Assembly: GCF_017976235.1 (NCBI RefSeq)
Contig: NZ_JACVHC010000008.1
Span: 1 to 64,000, forward strand
Origin: Pseudomonas anatoliensis
GTDB taxonomy: Bacteria > Pseudomonadota > Gammaproteobacteria > Pseudomonadales > Pseudomonadaceae
Length of the DNA stretch: 64,000 nt
Reading direction: 5' to 3'
Position numbers and translations under genes: made by a program. Each line of letters begins with the position of its first letter. Position 1 is the first letter of the stretch. The notes below the pieces were generated by a model, which did no database searches, was not told the origin of the DNA, and saw nothing but the letters and a program-made list of their open reading frames with translations. This document shows positions 46,504 to 54,199 of the stretch, in pieces.

Positions 46504-46511
46504 GGTGCGTG

Positions 46512-47210
46512 TTACTGAGCGGATTTTTGCTTCAGGCGTTCGAGGATCGCATTGGCGCTGCCTTCGTTCGGCGTGATGCCGGCGTCGCGCAGTTTGCGAT
46601 CCAGATCGTTGCCGGTCGCGGCATCAGCCAGTTCGTCCGCAGCGCTCAGTTCGGCAGCACGTTGCTGCTGTTTGGCTTGCAGGCGGTTCAAGGTGCCGAC
46701 TGCGGTTTCCAGTTTGCCGTTGGCGCCGCCACTGGCGATGGACGCGCTGACCTGGGCTTTCTGCACGCTGTCACGGGCCTTGGCCATGTCCACTTGCTGG
46801 CGCAGGCTCTTGATCCGCGATTCGGCCTTGTTGATGTCTTTGCGCATGTTGGCGGCGTAGGTGCCGAACTCGTCGCTTTGTTTCTTCTCGACATCCAGGT
46901 CGTTGGTCAGGGTCGAAATCGCTTCGGCCACTTCCAGTGCCAGGTCTTCACGGCCGGCGTTCAGGGCCGAAACAGCTTTGGCTTCCAGATCCTTGATCTT
47001 GGCGTCGTACTCGCTCACGCGGTCGGCGGCCAGTTTGTGCTTGGCCATGATGGTGACCAGTTCACGACGGGCGTTCGACAGCGCGGTATCGGCGTCGCGG
47101 ATTTCCTGGTCGAGGATACGCAGGGCCTGTTGGTCGACGATGCTTTCGCCGACTTCACTGGCGCCGCCGCGCAGTGCGGTGAACAACTTGCTCCAGATGG
47201 ACTGAGTCAT
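46512..47210 (-). CDS. yjfJ: PspA/IM30 family protein (YjfJ-like, ESCRT-III-like)
   Basis: 232 residues, mostly long coiled-coil helices from about 25 to 190, in the pattern of PspA/IM30. These proteins polymerise on membranes and are the bacterial relatives of ESCRT-III. The N terminus (SIWSKLFTALRGGASEV) is a likely amphipathic membrane helix. A C-terminal helix (ANAILERLKQKSAQ) follows a linker DAGITPNEGS, as in YjfJ. No pspF, pspB or pspC genes are near, so this is not the phage-shock operon. It follows the DUF2170 gene by 17 bases. Confidence 0.92.
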   Translation of the reverse strand: MTQSIWSKLFTALRGGASEVGESIVDQQALRILDQEIRDADTALSNARRELVTIMAKHKLAADRVSEYDAKIKDLEAKAVSALNAGREDLALEVAEAISTLTNDLDVEKKQSDEFGTYAANMRKDINKAESRIKSLRQQVDMAKARDSVQKAQVSASIASGGANGKLETAVGTLNRLQAKQQQRAAELSAADELADAATGNDLDRKLRDAGITPNEGSANAILERLKQKSAQ

Positions 47211-47227
47211 TGGATATTCCCTGTTGA

Positions 47228-47896
47228 TTACTTGAAGAAGTGTTCGAAGGCTTCGCTCGCGCGCTGCACGTTGTCGACCAGGGTTTTCACCTCGGTAACG
47301 ACGTTGGTCAGGCTCGAGTCGGCGCTCAGGGCGCCAAACATGTTGTAAACGGTCTGGCCGTTAGGCATCGACTCGATACCGATCGACGACAGCGGGAACA
47401 TTTCCCGGCTGCGCAGCACGGCGTCGTTGAAGGCTTGGACGTCAGTGATCGAATCGATGTCCACCAGCACGGTGTCGACGATGATCTGCTGACCGGCCAG
47501 GGCGATGTGAATCGGCAGGCCGCCGAAATCGTTCATTTCCAGCTTGATGCTGGGTTCGGAGCTCTGGATCAGAGACAGCGTGATCTCTTGCGAAGCCACC
47601 TCGTCCAGTGCCTTGAGGGCGTTGAAGAGGCTATCGATGTTCCAGTTGTTGCCTGCGCTCATGTAATTCTCCGACATGATTGAGCCAGCCAGAATCGGTT
47701 GGCGTAGCTGTTGCTCCATCTGCTTGAGCAAGCTTCGGTTTTCGGGAAGCACCCAAGTTTCGTGTTTCACATAACCGGCGGCAGCCAGGCCCGCGCGCAT
47801 CTGTTTCATATAGAAACTCGACGGTTTTTTCGCGGACGGTTTCGAGCGCTCTCCCTTGGGGCTTTCTGATGCAACGGCGGGGGAGCGGCTTTTCAT
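47228..47896 (-). CDS. yjfI: DUF2170 family protein with N-terminal putative ribbon-helix-helix region (YjfI-like)
   Basis: 222 residues. The C-terminal part (about 79-222, NNWNIDSLFNALKALDEV onward) is the DUF2170 domain. The first 73 residues are an extra segment: a basic Ser/Pro/Lys-rich start, then MRAGLAAAGYVKHETWVLPE and a helix NRSLLKQMEQQLRQP, which resembles the strand-helix start of ribbon-helix-helix regulators. An internal ATG at 47662-47660 has a better ribosome-binding site (GGAGAATTAC) than the first ATG, so a shorter DUF2170-only product is possible. First gene of the operon, directly downstream of a promoter flanked by twin palindromes. Confidence 0.82.
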   Translation of the reverse strand: MKSRSPAVASESPKGERSKPSAKKPSSFYMKQMRAGLAAAGYVKHETWVLPENRSLLKQMEQQLRQPILAGSIMSENYMSAGNNWNIDSLFNALKALDEVASQEITLSLIQSSEPSIKLEMNDFGGLPIHIALAGQQIIVDTVLVDIDSITDVQAFNDAVLRSREMFPLSSIGIESMPNGQTVYNMFGALSADSSLTNVVTEVKTLVDNVQRASEAFEHFFK

Positions 47897-47919
47897 GGCA
47901 TTGACTCGGTTATGAATGT

Positions 47920-47931
47920 CTCACGCGTGAG
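47920..47931. promoter_or_regulatory. Palindromic operator candidate, promoter-proximal copy
   Basis: Perfect 12-bp palindrome CTCACGCGTGAG, two bases downstream of the predicted -10 and 23 bases before the first ATG of the yjf-type operon. An identical copy lies at 47966-47977. Confidence 0.75.
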
Positions 47932-47933
47932 CC

Positions 47934-47962
47934 ACACTACAACCAATTCAAAGTGCCATCAA
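47934..47962 (-). promoter_or_regulatory. Predicted promoter of the yjf-type operon
   Basis: Read on the - strand: TTGATG (47962-47957), a 17-base spacer and TAGTGT (47939-47934). It fits exactly between the two CTCACGCGTGAG palindromes. The -10 is weak, suggesting regulation. Confidence 0.6.
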
Positions 47963-47965
47963 TGA

Positions 47966-47977
47966 CTCACGCGTGAG
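47966..47977. promoter_or_regulatory. Palindromic operator candidate, promoter-distal copy
   Basis: Second perfect CTCACGCGTGAG, three bases upstream of the predicted -35. The two copies are 46 bases apart centre to centre. Confidence 0.75.
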
Positions 47978-47993
47978 ATTTTCATGACAGACG

Positions 47994-48019
47994 AAAAAAG
48001 GCCCGCTGCGAGGCGGGCC
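47994..48019 (-). terminator. Terminator of the isochorismatase-like gene
   Basis: Stem GGCCCGC/GCGGGCC (48000-48006 with 48013-48019) with a six-base loop. On the - strand it is followed by TTTTTT (47999-47994). It insulates the yjf-type operon from the gene upstream. Confidence 0.9.
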
Positions 48020-48051
48020 CTTGTGTTTACAAAATGTCGCGCTGCAGGGTT

Positions 48052-48606
48052 TTAGCGGTTGGCGTTGAGGAATTCGTCAGTGGACACCACGTTGGCGTAC
48101 GCAAAACCCAGCGCCGACATAAACGCGGCGTGGACGTGCGCTGCCGGGACGGTGAGACCGTTGAACTCCAGATCACGGCTGGCGCAGGCGTCGTGGATCA
48201 CCGTGACGCTGTAACCCATATCCGCCGCCGCACGGGTGATGCCGTCGACGCACATGTGGCTCATGCTACCGACCACCACCAACTCCTTGATGCCTTGTTC
48301 ATCCAGAATCGATTGCAGTTCGGTTTCGCGGAACGAGTTGACGAAATGCTTGAGCACAACGGGTTCGTCGGCGCGGTTGAGTACTTTTGGATGCAGCTTC
48401 GCGCCGTCGGAACCTGGCGTGAAAAACGGTGCCTCGGGTGAGGTGAATTCGTGGCGGATATGGATCACCGAATCCCCCGCATCGCGGAACGCTGCGATCA
48501 GTTGGGCGGCGTTGTCGGCAGCGGCGTCGGCACCGACCAGCGGCCACTTGCCTTGTGGGAAGTTGTCGTTCTGGATATCGACTACGATGAGCGCTTGCTT
48601 GGCCAT
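48052..48606 (-). CDS. Isochorismatase-fold cysteine hydrolase
   Basis: 184 residues from ATG 48606-48604 (MAKQALIVVDIQNDNF) after AAGGA. The catalytic triad of the cysteine-hydrolase group is visible: Asp10 in VVDIQND, Lys86 in LKHFVNSF and Cys119 in VGSMSHMCVDG. Members hydrolyse amides such as nicotinamide, N-carbamoyl compounds or isochorismate; the substrate cannot be told from sequence. It is divergent from a GlxA-type regulator 101 bases away, which probably controls it. An in-frame extension upstream to 48708 overlaps the regulator start and is unlikely. Confidence 0.9.
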   Translation of the reverse strand: MAKQALIVVDIQNDNFPQGKWPLVGADAAADNAAQLIAAFRDAGDSVIHIRHEFTSPEAPFFTPGSDGAKLHPKVLNRADEPVVLKHFVNSFRETELQSILDEQGIKELVVVGSMSHMCVDGITRAAADMGYSVTVIHDACASRDLEFNGLTVPAAHVHAAFMSALGFAYANVVSTDEFLNANR

Positions 48607-48707
48607 GGATGTGTCCTTGAGGTATTGGTTGGAAGTGGCTGCAGTATTGGCGCTGGCCGATGATTCGAGGATTGGCCGCACCGACAATAGACAGGGGAAA
48701 ACTGACA

Positions 48708-49709
48708 ATGGGCGCAGAAAGGGCCGCCGTGGCTGAATTGGGCGTGCTGATTTATCCCGGCGCGCAGATGGCGGCGGTGCATGGTTTGACTGATCTGTTC
48801 GCGGTGGCCAACCGGATCGCTGGCGAGCATCAGGCTGCGCAATTGCCGCTGTTGCGCGTCAGTCATTGGCAGGCCGAAAGCGATCGGCCACCGGCACGGG
48901 TTTACGACAGTCTTCCCGGCACAGAAAGCCATTTGCTGGCGGTGTTGATACCGCCCTCGATCGGTGGATTCTCTGCGGCGCACATGCCGGCTGGTCTGGC
49001 ACCATGGCTGCGTGAGCAACACGCCCGTGGCGCAACGCTTGGCGGGGTTTGTGTGGGCTCGTTGATGCTCGCCGAAAGCGGTCTGCTCGACGGCCGCAGC
49101 GCCACGACCCACTGGACCTCGGCCAAGGCATTCGCCGAGCGTTATCCGAAGATCAAGCTCAAGGCTGACACACCGATTGTCGATGACGGCGACTTGATCA
49201 CCACGGCCGGTTTGATGGCGTGGTCGGAGCTGGGGTTGCGTCTAGTCGATCGTCTGCTCGGGCCGAGTATCGCCACCGCCACGGCGCGGTTTCTGGTGAT
49301 GGAGCACAGCGACAGCGCCAGCGAGTGCGGGAGTAATTTCGCGTCGATTCTCAGTCATGGCGATGCAGCGATTCTCAAGGTACAGCACTGGTTGCAAGGC
49401 ACCGGCGCGACAGATGTTTCGCTGACCACGATGGCCGAGCGGGCAGGGCTGGAGGAACGCACGTTTCTGCGTCGGTTTCGAGCGGCGACCGGGTTGAAGC
49501 CGACCGAGTATTGCCAGCACCTGCGGGTGGGCAAGGCGCGGGAGATGCTCGAGTTCACCAATGGCACGATCGATCATATTGCGTGGACGGTGGGATATCA
49601 GGACCCGGGGGCATTCCGCGCGATTTTCAAGAAGATCACCGGGCTGGCGCCGAGTGAGTATCGGGGGCGGTTTGGTGTAAGCCCACAGGTGAAAACAACA
49701 CCGCTCTAA
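48708..49709 (+). CDS. GlxA/FtrA-type AraC family transcriptional regulator
   Basis: 333 residues. The N-terminal DJ-1/PfpI-like domain (about 10-190) has the nucleophile-elbow-like GGVCVGSLMLAESGLL. The C-terminal AraC DNA-binding domain has two helix-turn-helix units: LTTMAERAGLEERTFLRRFR and IDHIAWTVGYQDPGAFRAIF, ending GLAPSEYRGRF. The start chosen is ATG 48708 after AGGGGAAA; an ATG at 48660 would add 16 residues. Relatives respond to small nitrogenous metabolites. The divergent isochorismatase-like gene is the natural target. Confidence 0.92.
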   Translation: MGAERAAVAELGVLIYPGAQMAAVHGLTDLFAVANRIAGEHQAAQLPLLRVSHWQAESDRPPARVYDSLPGTESHLLAVLIPPSIGGFSAAHMPAGLAPWLREQHARGATLGGVCVGSLMLAESGLLDGRSATTHWTSAKAFAERYPKIKLKADTPIVDDGDLITTAGLMAWSELGLRLVDRLLGPSIATATARFLVMEHSDSASECGSNFASILSHGDAAILKVQHWLQGTGATDVSLTTMAERAGLEERTFLRRFRAATGLKPTEYCQHLRVGKAREMLEFTNGTIDHIAWTVGYQDPGAFRAIFKKITGLAPSEYRGRFGVSPQVKTTPL

Positions 49710-49800
49710 TGTAGGAGTGAGCCTGCTCGCGATAGCGGTGGGTCAGCCGGATGCATTTTTGAATGAAAGATAGCTATCGCGAGCAGGCTCACTCCTACAG
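49710..49800. repeat. REP inverted pair (class B)
   Basis: Arms of about 27 bases: TGTAGGAGTGAGCCTGCTCG at 49710 and its complement ending at 49799, separated by about 36 bases. The pair starts one base after the regulator gene stop and could act as its 3' stabiliser or terminator. Confidence 0.93.
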
Positions 49801-49990
49801 GGGACCGTGTAATTTTCGAGATCGTGCAAATTGAAGGAGATTTGCGCGGTGTCGTGCAGATTGAAACAGGCGCGGTGCCATTACGGTTTCGCCAAGTAGT
49901 TGATTCACCAGCGCTTTTCACAGGTTTACCGTTGGCCTGATCTCTGCACCTGTCCTGTCTACATTCATCGGACCGCCTGAAGGGGGATGC
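49801..49990 (+). other. Intergenic region with an imperfect direct repeat upstream of the DUF3182 gene
   Basis: TCGTGCAAATTGAA (49822-49835) and TCGTGCAGATTGAA (49852-49865) lie 30 bases apart, and GCGCGGTG occurs twice (49844-49851 and 49870-49877). This may be a regulator-binding region for the gene at 49991. No convincing promoter hexamers were found. Confidence 0.4.
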
Positions 49991-51100
49991 ATGACACCGA
50001 AACCCCGCAAAAAAACCGTGGTTGCCCACTCAGTCCGCGCCGATGCGCCGCAGCACGAGGTGGAAACCAACAAGGCCCTGGCGCGCTGGCTGGCGCAGAT
50101 TCTCGGGTTCAAATTCGGCGGCACTTATGACCCCGCGAAACATCGCGGCGGTGATCTGTATCTGTTGCCGACGCAAACCCTTGTCGGCGCCGCCAACGCT
50201 CAGGCAGTTGGGGTAAAAGGCCCCGATGATTTGTGGGGCGGCTACGTCGAATACGACTTCATCTGCACCAAAGCCATCAGCCATGGCCTGCGCAGTCATC
50301 TGGCCCACGCGCCGCAAGGCTGGTCGCCACTGTTTTCTGAACGCGTGCGCAGCGTGGTGCTCGACGGTCTCAGCGTGTTCGCCTTCGAAGATGCGCGGCC
50401 TGCTGCCGAGCATCTGTTGTACAGCGGGCCGATCCGTCTGAAGCCGATTCACGCTTGCGCCGGTCGCGGCCAGGAAGTCATCAAAAGCCTCGACGCCTTC
50501 GACGAAATTCTCGCCCGACCTGAAGCGCACGAGCTGTTCAGCGAAGGCGTAGTGCTGGAGCAGGACCTGAGCGAGGTCATCACCCACAGCGTCGGCCAGT
50601 CTTTCATCGGTGACAGAGTGCTGAGTTACTGCGGTGATCAATACTTGACCAAAGATGCTCATGGCGAAGACGTCTACGGCGGCTCGAATCTACTGGTGGT
50701 GCAGGGCGGTTATGAGGATTTGCTGGCGCTGGAGTTGCCCGATAACGTGCGTTTGGCCATCGAGCAGGCGCAAGTATTCGACAGCGCCGCCGATGAGGCC
50801 TATCCGCGCTTTTACGCCTCGCGCCGCAACTACGACATCGCCCAAGGGCTGGACAGCAACGGCAAAACCCGCAGCGGCGTACTCGAACAGTCCTGGCGCA
50901 TGGGCGGCGCCAGCAGCGCTGAAGTGGCGGCACTGCAAAGTTTCGTCAACGACCCCGCAATGCGCGCAATCCGCGTATCTTCAGTGGAAACCTATATCGA
51001 TCAGCCGCTGCCGGCGGACGCCATCGAGGTGTATCGCGGCCCGGCTGAGAACAGCGAATTTCTCCTCAAATACGTAACGGTCAAATCTTATGACGGCTAG
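49991..51100 (+). CDS. DUF3182 family protein with ATP-grasp-like features
   Basis: 369 residues, no signal or membrane segment. The middle contains IRLKPIHACAGRGQEVIKSL (a lysine plus Gly-rich loop), EGVVLEQDLSEV, and later VYGGSNLLVVQGGYEDL. This pattern recalls the nucleotide-binding lysine, glycine loop and acidic residue of ATP-grasp ligases. I recognise the family as DUF3182; its reaction is unknown. ATG 49991 follows GAAGGGGG. Its end overlaps the next gene by 11 bases, implying a two-gene operon. Confidence 0.8.
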   Translation: MTPKPRKKTVVAHSVRADAPQHEVETNKALARWLAQILGFKFGGTYDPAKHRGGDLYLLPTQTLVGAANAQAVGVKGPDDLWGGYVEYDFICTKAISHGLRSHLAHAPQGWSPLFSERVRSVVLDGLSVFAFEDARPAAEHLLYSGPIRLKPIHACAGRGQEVIKSLDAFDEILARPEAHELFSEGVVLEQDLSEVITHSVGQSFIGDRVLSYCGDQYLTKDAHGEDVYGGSNLLVVQGGYEDLLALELPDNVRLAIEQAQVFDSAADEAYPRFYASRRNYDIAQGLDSNGKTRSGVLEQSWRMGGASSAEVAALQSFVNDPAMRAIRVSSVETYIDQPLPADAIEVYRGPAENSEFLLKYVTVKSYDG

Positions 51101-51845
51101 AAGCGAAAGCATTCAAATCGACATTGATGATGAACAGATGAGCGGGACGTTTCTCAGTCCCAAATCGAAGGTGCCGGGGGTGTTGTTTGTCCATGGTTGG
51201 GGCGGCAGCCAGGAGCGTGATCTTGAAAGGGCGAAAGGGATCGCCGGCCTCGGCTGCGTCTGTCTGACCTTCGACTTGCGCGGCCACACTGGCGGCAGCG
51301 GAATTTCGCTGAGTCGGGTTACCCGCGAAGACAATCTGCGCGATCTGCTGGCGGCCTACGACCGCTTGCTCTCCCACCCGGCGCTCGACACATCGGCCAT
51401 CGCCGTGGTTGGCACCAGTTACGGCGGCTACCTTGCGTCGATCCTTACCTCATTGCGCCCGGTGCGCTGGTTGGCGCTACGGGTGCCGGCGCTGTACCGC
51501 GATGAGCAGTGGCACACGCCAAAACGTGATCTGGACAAGGCTGACCTGCGCGATTATCGCGGCGCACTGGTACGCGCTGACAACAACCGTGCGCTGCATG
51601 CGTGTTCGCAATTCACCGGTGATGTGTTGCTGGTTGAATCGGAAACCGACGATTTCGTGCCGCACGCAACGATCATGAGTTATCGCGCCGCTTGTCAGCA
51701 GACGCATTCGCTGACGCACCGCATCATTGACGGGGCGGATCATGCACTGAGTGAGCCGGTGTCCCAGCAGGCGTACACGTCGATTCTGGTGGACTGGATT
51801 ACCGAGATGGTTGTGGGCGAGCGGTTGAGCATTATCCAGTCTTGA
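51090..51845 (+). CDS. Alpha/beta hydrolase
   Basis: 251 residues with the serine-hydrolase layout. The oxyanion motif HGWGGSQ starts at residue 35, the nucleophile elbow GTSYGGY has Ser110, an acidic segment is ESETDDFVPH, and the catalytic histidine is probably in IDGADHALSE. It resembles dienelactone-hydrolase or dipeptidyl-peptidase-type esterases; no signal peptide. The overlap with the DUF3182 gene suggests that the hydrolase acts on, or reverses, the product of its partner. This is inference from context only. Confidence 0.85.
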   Translation: MTARSESIQIDIDDEQMSGTFLSPKSKVPGVLFVHGWGGSQERDLERAKGIAGLGCVCLTFDLRGHTGGSGISLSRVTREDNLRDLLAAYDRLLSHPALDTSAIAVVGTSYGGYLASILTSLRPVRWLALRVPALYRDEQWHTPKRDLDKADLRDYRGALVRADNNRALHACSQFTGDVLLVESETDDFVPHATIMSYRAACQQTHSLTHRIIDGADHALSEPVSQQAYTSILVDWITEMVVGERLSIIQS

Positions 51846-51846
51846 A

Positions 51847-51932
51847 GATCAAAAGATCGCAGCCTCCGGCAGCTCCTACAGTGGAAACGTATTCCTGATG
51901 TAGGAGCTGCCGAAGGCTGCGATCTTTTGATT
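51847..51932. repeat. REP inverted pair (class A, opposite arrangement)
   Basis: Left arm GATCAAAAGATCGCAGCCTC to CTCCTACA and right arm TGTAGGAGCTGCCGAAGG to TTTTGAT, 18 bases apart. It fills the gap between the converging hydrolase and ybhN genes. Confidence 0.93.
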
Positions 51933-51938
51933 TGGCTT

Positions 51939-52928
51939 TCAATGCCTGGGTGCTTTCTCGATCCGCAATGACTTGGCCTTCGCCTCCACAACCAGGTACA
52001 TCACCAGGGTAATCAGCAGCGGCAACAGGAAGTAAATCGCTCGATACGCCAGCAACCCCGCCACCAGACTGCCTCGCGAGGCCTCGTGTTGCAGCAGCGC
52101 CACGAACACGGCTTCCAGCACCCCAAGTCCCGCCGGAATGTGCGTGATGACCCCGGCAATCGCACTGATCAACAGCACGCCAAGCACTAGCGGATAATCC
52201 AGTTTGCTCGGCAGCAGCGTGAAGATCACGGCGGCCATCAGTGACCAGTTCAACGCGCCGAGCAGCAGTTGCAGCACGGCCATGCGCAGCGATGGCAAGT
52301 TGATTTCCACCCCGCGAATCGACCACTCGCGGCGTTTGGAAAACTGGCACGCCGCGAGGTATCCGGCGCTGATCAACAGCAACAGCACTCCTATGCCCTG
52401 CAACGCCGTGCTGCTGATTTTCCAGCCCGGCGGCATGCTCACCAACCCGCTGCTGAACACCACGCCGGCGATGGTCATGTAGCCGAACCAATTGGTCGCC
52501 AGGCTCAGGCCGAGAATCTTGGCGATGTTGCTTTTGCTCACGCCGAGCCGTGAATACAGGCGATAACGCATGGCGATCCCGCCAACCCAGGCGCTCAGGT
52601 TGAGGTTGAACGCGTAGCTGATGATGCCCACCGGCAGAATCTGTTTCCAGGTCAGATCCTGGCGTATGTAAGTGCGGCCGATCAAATCGAAACTGGCGTA
52701 CGTAAGGAAGCTCACCAGCGTGATGCTGGCGGCGATGATCAGCGTGCGCACCTTGAAGTCGGCGAGGGTTTGCAGCACCTCGGCCCATTCGATGCGTGTG
52801 GCGAACATCGTCAAAAGCACGATCAGCGCGAGAAAGAACAATATAGTCAGCGGACGTTTCCACTTGCTCCAGCGAGAGTGGGTTGCCGGGGCCGAATGGC
52901 TGGCGGATGGCGCGTCGGAATGGCTCAT
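51939..52928 (-). CDS. ybhN: YbhN-like lysylphosphatidylglycerol synthase-type transmembrane protein
   Basis: 329 residues with about eight membrane segments from residue 28 on. The family (UPF0104, LPG_synthase_TM) is the membrane flippase-like part of aminoacyl-phosphatidylglycerol synthases without the transferase domain. Typical stretches are WVGGIAMRYRLYSRLGVS and the late ITHIPAGLGVLEAVFVALL. The ATG overlaps the clsB stop as ATGA. In E. coli ybhN is also joined to clsB and ybhP, so a lipid-transport or cardiolipin-related role is suggested. A long open frame on the same strand in another frame (51832-52938) is a shadow. Confidence 0.9.
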   Translation of the reverse strand: MSHSDAPSASHSAPATHSRWSKWKRPLTILFFLALIVLLTMFATRIEWAEVLQTLADFKVRTLIIAASITLVSFLTYASFDLIGRTYIRQDLTWKQILPVGIISYAFNLNLSAWVGGIAMRYRLYSRLGVSKSNIAKILGLSLATNWFGYMTIAGVVFSSGLVSMPPGWKISSTALQGIGVLLLLISAGYLAACQFSKRREWSIRGVEINLPSLRMAVLQLLLGALNWSLMAAVIFTLLPSKLDYPLVLGVLLISAIAGVITHIPAGLGVLEAVFVALLQHEASRGSLVAGLLAYRAIYFLLPLLITLVMYLVVEAKAKSLRIEKAPRH

Positions 52929-54199
52929 GAGCGATCACCTCGAAATGGCTTGAGCCGGGGTTTGTGCGCGGGCAACCAGCCGGCCATGGCCGGAAAGTGC
53001 CGCAGGAAGTGGAATACCAGAAAGCCCACGGTCATGTGCCAGATGCGTCCGCGCGGCGACTTTGCAGCATCCATGGCTTTGCAGTGGTTTTGGCTGAGGT
53101 CTTCGAGGCGTTCAAACAGCATTTGATTGAACGCGCGGTCGCGGATCAACACGTTGGCTTCCAGGTTCAGCGACAGGCTCAGCGGGTCGAGATTGCTCGA
53201 ACCGACGGTGCTCCATTCTTCGTCTACCAGCGCGACTTTACCGTGCAGCGGGCGCTCGCAATATTCGTGAATTTGCACGCCGGCCTTGAGCAGATAGTCA
53301 TAGGTCATTCGCGCCGCGAGTTTGGCCACCAGCATGTCTGGCTGGCCCTGAAGAATCAGCCTGACATCAACCCCGCGCCGCGCCGCATTACGCATCTCGC
53401 GCAGCAAGCGATAGCCGGGGAAAAAGTAAGCATTGGCGATGACCACGCGATGTTTGGCGCGGCGCAGCACCTGCATATACACATCTTCGATATCGGTGCT
53501 GTGCTGGTCGTTATCGCGAAACACCAGGCGCACCTGGCCGTCGTGTTCGGTGAAGGCCATTTCAGCACGGCGCTGGCGGCGGCGTTGCCACCAGAACCTC
53601 GCCCGGCCGGGGCGACCGCTTTGCAGCAGGGCGAAATGATGGATGTCGGCCACCGCCGGGCCCTGAACTTCCACCGAGTAATCCTGCTTGGCTTCAGGGC
53701 CGAAATCGGCCAGGTGATCGCCGGAAAAATTGATCCCGCCGATGAACGCGACCAAGCCGTCGACCACCACGATCTTGCGGTGCATACGGCGGAACCAATT
53801 GGTGCGAACGCCCAAGTGTTTGGGGGCCGGGTCGAAGATCTGCAAATGCACGCCGGCATCGCTGAGCGCCGTGAGATAGGCGGTGGTTAATTCGCCGCAA
53901 CCGAAGCCGTCGAGACTGACCGTGGTGCGTACGCCACGGCGGGCGGCATCGATCAGGATCTCCTGGAGTTCGGCGCCGACCTTGTCTTCAAAGACGATGA
54001 AGGTCTCCAGCAGGATTTCACTCTTCGCCGCCCGCATCGCGGCAAACACCCGGGGGAAATATTCCTCGCCGTTTTCCAGCAGTTCCACGCGGTTGCCGCC
54101 CTGCCAGTGGTACTCGACATCGACTTGCCCCGGTTGGCGCACAGGCGGGTTGATGCTTATCGGTTCCACAGCGGATTTCTCCATCGGTGCGCTGCTCAT
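52925..54199 (-). CDS. clsB: Cardiolipin synthase B
   Basis: A phospholipase-D superfamily enzyme that joins phosphatidyl and glycerol groups to make cardiolipin or phosphatidylglycerol. It has 424 residues with two HKD motifs: His140, Lys142 and Asp147 in [10 protein letters not shown], and His319, Lys321 and Asp326 in [19 protein letters not shown]. There are no N-terminal membrane helices, which fits ClsB rather than ClsA. The start at 54199 ([13 protein letters not shown]) overlaps the ybhP stop by ATGA; an in-frame extension to 54247 lies within ybhP. Confidence 0.93.
   Translation of the reverse strand: MSSAPMEKSAVEPISINPPVRQPGQVDVEYHWQGGNRVELLENGEEYFPRVFAAMRAAKSEILLETFIVFEDKVGAELQEILIDAARRGVRTTVSLDGFGCGELTTAYLTALSDAGVHLQIFDPAPKHLGVRTNWFRRMHRKIVVVDGLVAFIGGINFSGDHLADFGPEAKQDYSVEVQGPAVADIHHFALLQSGRPGRARFWWQRRRQRRAEMAFTEHDGQVRLVFRDNDQHSTDIEDVYMQVLRRAKHRVVIANAYFFPGYRLLREMRNAARRGVDVRLILQGQPDMLVAKLAARMTYDYLLKAGVQIHEYCERPLHGKVALVDEEWSTVGSSNLDPLSLSLNLEANVLIRDRAFNQMLFERLEDLSQNHCKAMDAAKSPRGRIWHMTVGFLVFHFLRHFPAMAGWLPAHKPRLKPFRGDRS

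Noticed and set aside
51832-52938. A 368-codon - strand frame overlapping ybhN.
   Set aside because: It runs through a REP repeat at its end, is Arg/His-rich with no family pattern, and the ybhN frame has clear membrane segments and an ATGA junction with clsB.
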